Part shown: piece after piece, positions 1 to 5,257 of the stretch
Layout: the number at the start of each line of letters is the position of its first letter
Position numbering within the stretch: the first letter of the stretch is position 1
The notes under the pieces: model-generated
What the model saw: the letters and a program-made list of their open reading frames with translations, nothing else
The model's database searches: none
What the model was told of the DNA's origin: nothing
Program-made: the position numbers and the translations under genes
Source: Arcanobacterium_A sp034173665
GTDB lineage: Bacteria > Actinomycetota > Actinomycetes > Actinomycetales > Actinomycetaceae
Assembly: GCA_034173665.1 (NCBI GenBank)
Contig: JAXFDG010000153.1
Span: 1 to 5,257, forward strand
Length of the DNA: 5,257 bases
Reading direction: 5' to 3'

Positions 1-42
1 CTTCTTACCTGCGAGATCTCCAAGGGAATCAATAGTTCGCAT
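1..42 (-). CDS. pgk: Phosphoglycerate kinase, N-terminal fragment (partial)
   Basis: Only the first 14 codons are in the window, reading MRTIDSLGDLAGKK from the ATG at 42-40; the gene continues past position 1. This matches the usual start of bacterial phosphoglycerate kinase (M-x-T-[IL]-D-D-L-x-x-L-x-G-K), which precedes the RVDLN segment of the N-terminal 3-phosphoglycerate-binding domain. PGK is cytoplasmic and converts 1,3-bisphosphoglycerate and ADP to 3-phosphoglycerate and ATP, using the product of the GAPDH encoded just upstream. An AAGGA ribosome-binding site (51-55, in the longer purine run 47-55) lies 8 nt before the ATG and fixes the start. The call rests on a very short peptide plus the conserved gap-pgk order, which together make it secure. 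Confidence 0.88.
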   Translation of the reverse strand, partial: MRTIDSLGDLAGKK

Positions 43-67
43 GAAACTTTTCCTTATCGTTTTTTAA

Positions 68-109
68 TAATATTGGGTGCCCAAAGCTCAGTTCGGACAC
101 CCAATATCA
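68..109 (-). other. Intercistronic hairpin between gap and pgk
   Basis: A long inverted repeat fills most of the 83-bp spacer. Arms 70-82 and 95-107 pair over 13 bp with one C/A mismatch on the plus strand. In minus-strand RNA, the direction of gap and pgk, that position becomes a G-U pair. Two further positions (83/94 and 69/108) also become U-G pairs, so the stem can extend to about 18 bp with a 6-nt loop at 86-91. What follows on the minus strand is an A-rich run leading into the pgk ribosome-binding site, not a U tract, so it is not a canonical intrinsic terminator. A role in mRNA processing, 3'-end protection or tuning the gap:pgk ratio is inferred. Confidence 0.7.
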
Positions 110-125
110 AATTAGCTAAATTTGC

Positions 126-1130
<1,005 letters not shown>

Positions 1131-1136
1131 TCTGAT

Positions 1137-1143
1137 CCTCCTT
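1137..1143 (-). promoter_or_regulatory. Strong Shine-Dalgarno of gap
   Basis: The minus strand reads AAGGAGG, a full anti-16S match, with 6 nt to the GTG start at 1130-1128. It is the strongest ribosome-binding site in the window and decides the GTG start. Hairpin 1144-1158 ends at the adjacent base, so the site sits in single-stranded RNA immediately after a stem. Confidence 0.9.
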
Positions 1144-1219
1144 GTACGCAGGGCGTACGTAGTATGAGACTTTCTCGCTTAACGAAGCTAAGCGATTTCA
1201 CGAACGCCGAAGCGTTTCG
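1144..1219 (-). promoter_or_regulatory. Structured leader of gap: three tandem hairpins
   Basis: Three inverted repeats follow each other in the direction of gap transcription. Hairpin 1 (1219-1201) has a stem of 7 bp with one bulge, closed in minus-strand RNA by a C(UUCG)G tetraloop, a known extra-stable loop. Hairpin 2 (1195-1175) has perfect 7-bp arms TCGCTTA/TAAGCGA around 7 nt, which can close two more pairs (one G-U). Hairpin 3 (1158-1144) has perfect 6-bp arms GTACGC/GCGTAC around 3 nt and abuts the Shine-Dalgarno. No U tract follows any of them, so they are not standard terminators. The pairings are read directly; a role in mRNA stability, translation or ligand/protein control is inference. 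It does not match a riboswitch class I recognise. Confidence 0.5.
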
Positions 1220-1230
1220 ATCCATGAATC

Positions 1231-1260
1231 AGTTTAACCTGTTTTCCAGAAAATCGACAG
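1231..1260 (-). promoter_or_regulatory. Candidate promoter of gap
   Basis: On the minus strand CTGTCG (1260-1255) is followed after 18 bp by TAAACT (1236-1231), a TAnnnT-type -10. The -35 match is poor (3 of 6). A start site about 7 nt further on, near 1224, would give a leader of roughly 94 nt made almost entirely of the three hairpins and the Shine-Dalgarno. The support is this fit plus the length of the spacer. Other weak -10-like sequences lie further upstream, for example TATTAT near 1311-1316. Confidence 0.3.
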
Positions 1261-1267
1261 GACTAAA
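1233..1267. promoter_or_regulatory. Dyad overlapping the candidate gap promoter (possible operator)
   Basis: Outer arms TTTA-A-CCTGT (1233-1242) and ACAGG-AC-TAAA (1257-1267) are inverted repeats differing by one inserted base plus one change. An inner palindrome, TTTTC-CA-GAAAA (1242-1253), lies between them. The dyad covers the proposed -35, spacer and most of the -10, which is where a repressor would act. No known operator consensus is recognised, and AT-rich spacers give such dyads by chance. Confidence 0.3.
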
Positions 1268-1371
1268 GGACGAACTGTATATGCTTTCACACATAGCGTA
1301 CGAACTCGTAATAATAAGAGGTCTATGGCACAAAAACAGCATTGAATATGCATTTATGATGCAGCGGAATT

Positions 1372-2370
1372 TTATTGTGCGATTCGTCCAGCTTTTTCAA
1401 TCTCTTCTACTGCATCAAGAGTATTTGGAATTCCTAGTTCTGCAGCTTTTTTATCAGCCATAGTGTTCAATCTGCGTAAACGACCTGCAACTGCATCTTT
1501 AGTTGCAGGTGGATTTAGTCGCTCTCCTAGCAAATTTAGAGAATCTTCAGGATACGCAATTCGACAATTACCAGCTTCACGAAGATTCTCAGGCACGTCG
1601 TCGCCAAGAATTTCAAAAGCGCGCTTTACCCGAATCACTGCAACTACAGCCGCATCCGCACTTCTGCGCATATTCGCGTCGTCAAAATTGGCTAAGCGAT
1701 TAGCAACACCATTAACTTCACGCTCAGTTCGTAACTCTTCCCAAGCTAGAACAGCATCATTTGCTCCAATTTTGGTAAGCATTGCAGAAATTGCATCACC
1801 TTCACGAATATCTACTCGGAAAGCTCCTCGTGATTCGCGAGCACGATATGGAATTTCTAAACGCCGCGCTAATCCCCCAATACCATATGCAGCTTCAAGG
1901 GATGGACATGTAACTTCTAACGAAGCATTCCGCCCCGGTTCAAGGAGAGTTCCACGGGCAAGAAATGCCCCGCGCCATGCCGCGGCCGCATCTGCTTTTG
2001 ATCCAGCTACAATCTGTGGAGCTAAACCTCGTACAAGCCGACCTTTGGCGTCGAGTAAACCAATTCGTCGCGCAATTCGCTCGCCATTTGAATTAATCTG
2101 CAATAAATAATGATTGCCATTACGCATAGAATTTCGCACAGCCAGCATATCTGCTTCAATATTGTAAATTTTGCGTACTAATTCCCAAAGATGACGAGCT
2201 GCACCAGGATGTGTTAACTCTGCTTGCAAACTAACCATTCCTGAATTAATCTGCAAGCCGCCAGCAAAACGGAACATTGTGGAAATTTCAGCAACCATGG
2301 AAGATGCCAATTGTGGATAGATCGCCGAAATCTCATCCTTAACTGCAGTAGTTAATGCAGGCATCGGCAT
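1372..2370 (-). CDS. whiA: WhiA, sporulation/cell-division transcriptional regulator (DUF199 family)
   Basis: WhiA is a DNA-binding regulator. In Streptomyces it activates sporulation septation genes together with WhiB, and in Bacillus it affects cell division and chromosome segregation. The 332-residue length fits the family (about 310-330). The N-terminal two thirds is the LAGLIDADG-like fold descended from homing endonucleases, without visible catalytic motifs: TTAVKDEIS (7-15), RFAGGL (34-39), the AAWRGAFLARGTL block (130-142) and LEVTCPS (151-157). The signature NRLANFDDANMRRSA (224-238) leads into the C-terminal helix-turn-helix (about 277-305, LNLLGERLNPPATKDAVAGR then LRRL). The start could be either ATG of MPMPAL; both suit the AAGGAAGGA upstream. 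It lies 115 bp after yvcK and 241 bp before gap. If the host does not sporulate, a division or housekeeping role is more likely. The identity is secure; the regulon cannot be read from here. Confidence 0.96.
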   Translation of the reverse strand: MPMPALTTAVKDEISAIYPQLASSMVAEISTMFRFAGGLQINSGMVSLQAELTHPGAARHLWELVRKIYNIEADMLAVRNSMRNGNHYLLQINSNGERIARRIGLLDAKGRLVRGLAPQIVAGSKADAAAAWRGAFLARGTLLEPGRNASLEVTCPSLEAAYGIGGLARRLEIPYRARESRGAFRVDIREGDAISAMLTKIGANDAVLAWEELRTEREVNGVANRLANFDDANMRRSADAAVVAVIRVKRAFEILGDDVPENLREAGNCRIAYPEDSLNLLGERLNPPATKDAVAGRLRRLNTMADKKAAELGIPNTLDAVEEIEKAGRIAQ

Positions 2371-2379
2371 TCCTTCCTT
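2371..2379 (-). promoter_or_regulatory. Double ribosome-binding site of whiA
   Basis: AAGGAAGGA abuts the first ATG (2370-2368). Its upstream AAGGA (2379-2375) is 4 nt from that ATG; its downstream AAGGA (2375-2371) is 6 nt from the second ATG (2364-2362). Either start could be used; the proteins differ by two residues. Streptomyces WhiA, which begins MAMTAAVKDEIS as I recall it, is compatible with both. Confidence 0.7.
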
Positions 2380-2451
2380 CTTTCAAAAATAATTGCAATG
2401 AAGCGAACATCTGCTCATGCTTTTATCAACATACAAGCAACTACAGTATTG

Positions 2452-2479
2452 CATTTACTCAGAAGATGCATTCCGTCAA
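2452..2479 (-). promoter_or_regulatory. Weak candidate promoter of whiA
   Basis: The minus strand shows TTGACG (2479-2474, five of six to TTGACA), a 16-bp spacer, then TAAATG (2457-2452), a poor -10. It lies just after the yvcK stop (2488-2486) and would give a leader of about 75 nt. A separate whiA promoter is known in Streptomyces, but this -10 is not convincing. Confidence 0.25.
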
Positions 2480-2485
2480 CAAAGC

Positions 2486-3469
2486 TCACATTTCTAAATT
2501 CTTCATGCCTTCAAATTGTACAAAAAGTTCTCGATATGCCGCAGCCAAATAAAGTGGATCATGACAATCTAAGCGATGAGGATTAGCAATATTCCGGCTA
2601 ATTAATCGTGCTCCCATTGTTTTAATCACTGTTTCAAGTTCTGAAATTCCAGTAGTCATTCCAGAATCAATAAGTACTGCATCAATTTGAATATCTCGCG
2701 CATGTTTTTGCCATGACCGAAGATAATCAGCGGCACTCATTAATGAAGTTTCGGAATCTGGGACTAAATTTAATACCAGCATTTTTTTCGCTGGAGAACT
2801 TAGCAATGCTTGCTTTAGCTGAGGAACCATTAAATGTGGAATAACTGAAGTGAACCAGGAACCAGGGCCAAATATCGCCCAATCAGCATACTCAATCGCA
2901 TTTATTGCTTCCGGGAAAGCTGGTGGAGCAGATGGGCTAATTTTTACGGACTCAATTAATGCATTGGATTTAGCAACATTAACTTGCCCTTGAATAATTT
3001 CTTTTTCCCCAGTTTCAGGATCAGTCGCAGTTGCAGAAATATCTAGAGGGACAGCTGCCATTGGGACAACTTTCCCTTTGATATTTAATAATCTTCCAAT
3101 CCAATCTAAGCCATCAACCGGATCTCCATGAAGATCCCATAGCCCGGAAATTAATAGGTTCCCTAGTGAGTGCCCATTTAGTGGTCCCTCTGATTGGAAT
3201 CGGTATTGAAGCACGTCACGCCAATTTTGCCCCCAATCCCCTTCATCGCAAAGTGCTGAGAGCGCCATTCTTAAATCACCAGGCGGGAGTCCCCCGAGTT
3301 CTTTTCTTAATCGTCCAGAACTTCCCCCGTCATCAGCCACAGTTACAATTGCGGTAATATTTTGGGTCAATAATTTCAGTGCTTGCAGAGAAGCCGATAA
3401 ACCATGCCCGCCACCAAAAGCTACAACTCTCGGCCCGCGTGCTCCGTTACGTTCAAATAATTGCGACAT
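2486..3469 (-). CDS. yvcK: YvcK/GlmR/CuvA-family UDP-sugar-binding regulator (gluconeogenesis factor)
   Basis: This cytoplasmic CofD-like protein binds UDP-GlcNAc-type nucleotide sugars. In Bacillus (GlmR) it stimulates GlmS to direct carbon to peptidoglycan precursors, and the mycobacterial homologue CuvA is needed for cell-wall homeostasis. The 327 residues cover the whole fold. Motifs visible are GGGHGLS (19-25), VTVADDGGSSGRLR (42-55), LPPGDLR (61-67), HSLGNLLI (100-107) and GPGSWFTSVIPHL (201-213), the nucleotide-sugar-binding glycine loop. The W-F after GPGS replaces the more common L-Y, a variant I associate with Actinobacteria. The start ATG is 10 nt after the rapZ stop, and its AAGG ribosome-binding site overlaps that stop, so translation is probably coupled. 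The family is certain; a direct GlmS partnership here is inference from Bacillus. Confidence 0.95.
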   Translation of the reverse strand: MSQLFERNGARGPRVVAFGGGHGLSASLQALKLLTQNITAIVTVADDGGSSGRLRKELGGLPPGDLRMALSALCDEGDWGQNWRDVLQYRFQSEGPLNGHSLGNLLISGLWDLHGDPVDGLDWIGRLLNIKGKVVPMAAVPLDISATATDPETGEKEIIQGQVNVAKSNALIESVKISPSAPPAFPEAINAIEYADWAIFGPGSWFTSVIPHLMVPQLKQALLSSPAKKMLVLNLVPDSETSLMSAADYLRSWQKHARDIQIDAVLIDSGMTTGISELETVIKTMGARLISRNIANPHRLDCHDPLYLAAAYRELFVQFEGMKNLEM

Positions 3470-3477
3470 TTAGTTAG

Positions 3478-3481
3478 CCTT
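3478..3481 (-). promoter_or_regulatory. yvcK ribosome-binding site overlapping the rapZ stop codon
   Basis: The minus strand reads TAAGG, where TAA (3482-3480) ends rapZ and AAGG (3481-3478) is the Shine-Dalgarno of yvcK, 8 nt before its ATG. A ribosome ending on rapZ would cover the yvcK site, the usual arrangement for translational coupling. Confidence 0.65.
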
Positions 3482-4424
3482 ATTCTCGACCTAAGTCACG
3501 ATGCACAGTTCGCACTGAAAGCCCTTGTTCGCGAAGTAAACGCGAAATTTCTTCCGCAATAGCTACTGAACGATGTTTCCCTCCGGTACAACCGATAGCT
3601 ACAGTAACGTATGACTTTAATTCATGCTCATATCCAGAAACTACACCGTTTAATAATTGTGCATATCCAGTAGCAAAATTTTCCGCTCCATCAACTCGCA
3701 ACACAAAATCTCGAACCGGCTCGTCCTTTCCGGTTAAATGGCGTAATTCTTCAACCCAATACGGGTTAGGAATAAATCGGACATCAGCTACATGATCGGC
3801 ATCTAAAGGAATTCCGTATTTAAATCCGAAAGACATTACTGTAAAACTCACTTGGGAATGTCCTTCAGTGGCAATATTATTACGAATTTTTCGGGCTAAA
3901 TCATGAACTGAAAGCGAGGAAGTATCAATAAGTAAATCCGCGCGAGAACGTAAATCCTTCAAAAGTTCGCGCTCGTTACGAATGCCGAAAAGTAGTAGTC
4001 CATCTCCTTGTAGTGGATGTGGACGACGCACTGATTCAAAACGACGCACTAAAGTTTCATCATCGGCATCTAAGAAAATAATTCGATATCCAATATTTGC
4101 CGCTCTTAATTCATCTAGCTCAAAAATTAATTCCTGAAAGAATTCTCGAGACCGAACATCAACAATACATGCCAGTTTTTGCACTGATCCTGCAGATGTA
4201 ATTAATTTTGCCATCGACATCAAGAGTCTTGGTGGCAGATTATCGATTACATACCATCCCAAATCTTCGAGAGTTGTTCCAGCCTTTGTGCGCCCAGCTC
4301 CACTCATTCCTGTAATAATCAAAATTTCTGGGACTACACCCTCATAATTACCACTCTCAGCATCGAGAGCCGCAATTCCCAAAGGCATTTCGGCAGTATC
4401 ATTTAAATGCGCAAATTCACTCAT
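3480..4424 (-). CDS. rapZ: RapZ/YvcJ-family P-loop nucleotide-binding (RNase adapter) protein
   Basis: This family has an N-terminal ATP/GTP-binding domain and a C-terminal domain that in E. coli RapZ binds the GlmZ/GlmY small RNAs and guides RNase E, controlling glucosamine-6-phosphate synthase; Bacillus YvcJ hydrolyses GTP. Actinobacterial targets are not established. Within 314 residues I see a variable N-terminus (1-32), the Walker A region GMSGAGRT (39-46) with Arg45 at the usual Lys position, LGWYVIDNLPP (55-65), a second nucleotide motif RRFESVRRPHPLQGDG (127-142), SFGFKYGIP (198-206), RFIPNPYW (216-223) and the C-terminal GCTGGKHRSVAIAE (278-291). An in-frame stop two codons before the ATG at 4424 rules out an earlier start, but no good Shine-Dalgarno precedes it; Met13 is a possible alternative. 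It lies 56 bp after uvrC and is coupled to yvcK. Confidence 0.95.
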   Translation of the reverse strand: MSEFAHLNDTAEMPLGIAALDAESGNYEGVVPEILIITGMSGAGRTKAGTTLEDLGWYVIDNLPPRLLMSMAKLITSAGSVQKLACIVDVRSREFFQELIFELDELRAANIGYRIIFLDADDETLVRRFESVRRPHPLQGDGLLLFGIRNERELLKDLRSRADLLIDTSSLSVHDLARKIRNNIATEGHSQVSFTVMSFGFKYGIPLDADHVADVRFIPNPYWVEELRHLTGKDEPVRDFVLRVDGAENFATGYAQLLNGVVSGYEHELKSYVTVAIGCTGGKHRSVAIAEEISRLLREQGLSVRTVHRDLGRE

Positions 4425-4468
4425 ACTTTATGGTGCCACGTTTGACCTGCTTCATGCCATTTTCAAAA

Positions 4469-4497
4469 ACTTTACAATTCCTAAGTATCTTGTAAAG
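4469..4497 (-). promoter_or_regulatory. Inverted repeat across the uvrC stop: rapZ promoter or weak uvrC terminator
   Basis: Perfect 8-bp arms CTTTACAA (4470-4477) and TTGTAAAG (4490-4497) flank 12 nt that contain the uvrC stop codon (4483-4481). On the minus strand the second arm is followed directly by TTTTT (4469-4465), as in an intrinsic terminator, though the stem has only two G-C pairs. The same bases read as a promoter: TTTACA (4496-4491, five of six), a 16-bp spacer and TAAAGT (4474-4469, four of six), giving a start near 4462 and a leader of about 38 nt. The sequence cannot tell the two apart; I slightly favour the promoter reading because the stem is weak. Confidence 0.4.
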
Positions 4498-5257
4498 AGT
4501 CGATAATAACTGCTGCCAGCTTTGGACCAATTCCTGAAACCTGCTGCAATTCTTCCAATGAAGCCTGCTTAATTTGTTTCACTGATTTAAACTTACGTAG
4601 CAATGCTTTTTGTTTTTCTTCTCCCAACCCAGGAATTTCATCAAGTACCGAAACTGTCATGGCTTTAGTACGTTTCTTGCGATGTTGTTTAATTGCAAAA
4701 CGATGTGATTCATCGCGAAGATACTGTAAGAGATAAAGAGCTGGTGAAGTGCGCGGCAAAATAACTGGAAACTCTTTTCCAGGAATCCAAACTTCTTCCA
4801 AACGCTTTGCTAATCCAATTACTTGAATTTCTGGAGCTAAGTCCTTCACGATTTTTGCAGCTGCATTTACTTGCGGCAGACCACCGTCAACTACTAGTAA
4901 ATCTGGAGTATATGCGAATCGACGCCGTGGTTTAGTTCCGTCTTCAACTTCCACCGCATCAGCCTCAGGACTGGAGTGCTTACTCAGACGTCGTGTAAGC
5001 ACTTCTTGCATTGCTTCTGTGTCATCTCGGGCACCTTTCCCTTCAGCTCCTCGAATATTAAAAAGTCGATATTCACTTTTTTGTGGCACTCCATCTTCAA
5101 ACACAACCATTGAACCAACTTGGTGTGTGCCTTGAGTGTGGGAAATATCGAAACATTCAATTCGCAATGGTGAACGTTCTAGTCTTAATCCGCGTCGAAG
5201 CTCTTCTAAAGCCTTTGCACGTTCCCCAAGGTCTCCAACGCGCTGCAATTTATGCCG
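4481..5257 (-). CDS. uvrC: UvrABC excinuclease subunit C, C-terminal part (partial)
   Basis: This is the last 258 residues of UvrC; the gene runs beyond the window's right edge, where the frame is open and reads RHKLQRVGDL, the family sequence just before the nuclease domain. UvrC makes both incisions around a lesion in nucleotide excision repair. The fragment holds the RNase H-like 5'-incision domain with catalytic acidic positions in RIECFDISHTQG (32-43 of the fragment, Asp37) and LLVVDGG (121-127, Asp124), GARDDTEAMQEVLTRR (75-90), and the LRDESHRFAIKQHRKKR segment (180-196) with conserved His. A tandem helix-hairpin-helix domain follows (207-256: IPGLGEEKQKALL, then VSGIGPKLAAVI), which binds DNA. 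The N-terminal GIY-YIG 3'-incision domain and UVR motif lie outside. The TTG at 5248 is an internal leucine, not a start. The end overlaps the candidate rapZ promoter. Confidence 0.96.
   Translation of the reverse strand, partial: RHKLQRVGDLGERAKALEELRRGLRLERSPLRIECFDISHTQGTHQVGSMVVFEDGVPQKSEYRLFNIRGAEGKGARDDTEAMQEVLTRRLSKHSSPEADAVEVEDGTKPRRRFAYTPDLLVVDGGLPQVNAAAKIVKDLAPEIQVIGLAKRLEEVWIPGKEFPVILPRTSPALYLLQYLRDESHRFAIKQHRKKRTKAMTVSVLDEIPGLGEEKQKALLRKFKSVKQIKQASLEELQQVSGIGPKLAAVIIDSLQDT

Noticed and set aside
96..100. GACAC, the core of the Streptomyces WhiA-binding motif
   Set aside because: A 5-base match is expected about ten times by chance on both strands of this window, and here it is part of a hairpin arm.
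1331..1351. Possible terminator after whiA (GCAT/ATGC stem followed by TGTTTTTG on the minus strand)
   Set aside because: The stem is only 4 bp and AT-rich and the T run is interrupted, so it is too weak to call; read-through from whiA into gap remains possible.
1463..2110. Plus-strand open frame of 215 codons opposite whiA
   Set aside because: Its Arg/Ser/Ala-rich, low-complexity composition is the usual antisense shadow; whiA on the other strand is well supported.
1372..2370. Homing endonuclease, because WhiA shares the LAGLIDADG fold
   Set aside because: The catalytic LAGLIDADG motifs are not present, a helix-turn-helix follows, and the gene sits in its conserved chromosomal place, so it is the domesticated regulator.
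2392..2420. ATTGCAAT palindrome and a twice-bulged 8-bp stem upstream of whiA
   Set aside because: Short or interrupted pairing in AT-rich DNA with no supporting context; not distinguishable from chance.
2355..2586. Two short plus-strand open frames across the yvcK-whiA spacer
   Set aside because: They overlap each other and the ends of both flanking genes, lack Shine-Dalgarno sites and resemble no known small protein.
5246..5248. Apparent TTG start of the uvrC fragment
   Set aside because: The frame continues to the window edge as RHKL before it, matching the internal UvrC sequence, so this is an internal leucine codon.

Overview
The window is a stretch of core actinobacterial chromosome with every gene on the minus strand. 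In transcription order, right to left, it holds the 3' end of uvrC, rapZ (yvcJ), yvcK, whiA, gap (gapA) and the first 14 codons of pgk. This order is the classical uvrC-rapZ-yvcK-whiA-gap-pgk neighbourhood of Actinobacteria. The protein sequences look actinobacterial: RapZ has GMSGAGR and RRPHPLQGDG, WhiA has NRLANFDDAN, and GAPDH has DQNLQDGPHSDLRR. The DNA is much less GC-rich than Streptomyces or Mycobacterium, with A/T-ending codons common outside gap. A free-living low-GC actinobacterium, for example of the freshwater acI/Nanopelagicales type, would fit. That placement is an inference from memory, not a search result.

Layout by position: pgk start (1-42); an 83-bp gap-pgk spacer with a long hairpin; gap (126-1130); a 241-bp spacer with a candidate promoter, an overlapping dyad and three tandem hairpins ending at a perfect Shine-Dalgarno; whiA (1372-2370); a 115-bp spacer with a weak promoter candidate; yvcK (2486-3469); a 10-bp junction where the yvcK ribosome-binding site overlaps the rapZ stop; rapZ (3480-4424); a 56-bp spacer beside an inverted repeat spanning the uvrC stop; and the uvrC C-terminal region (4481-5257, running off the window).

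Functionally the cluster joins DNA excision repair (UvrC), a P-loop nucleotide/RNA-binding regulator (RapZ), a UDP-sugar-binding regulator of cell-wall precursor metabolism (YvcK), a developmental/cell-division transcription factor (WhiA) and two consecutive glycolytic enzymes (GAPDH, then PGK). rapZ-yvcK look translationally coupled. gap has its own strong translation signals, a more biased codon use and what looks like its own structured leader, consistent with much higher expression than the regulators upstream.

I see no mobile element, CRISPR array, tRNA/rRNA, phage gene or defence system, and no novel protein system. The items most worth a second look are non-coding: the structured leader of gap, the gap-pgk intercistronic hairpin and the dyad at the uvrC-rapZ junction.
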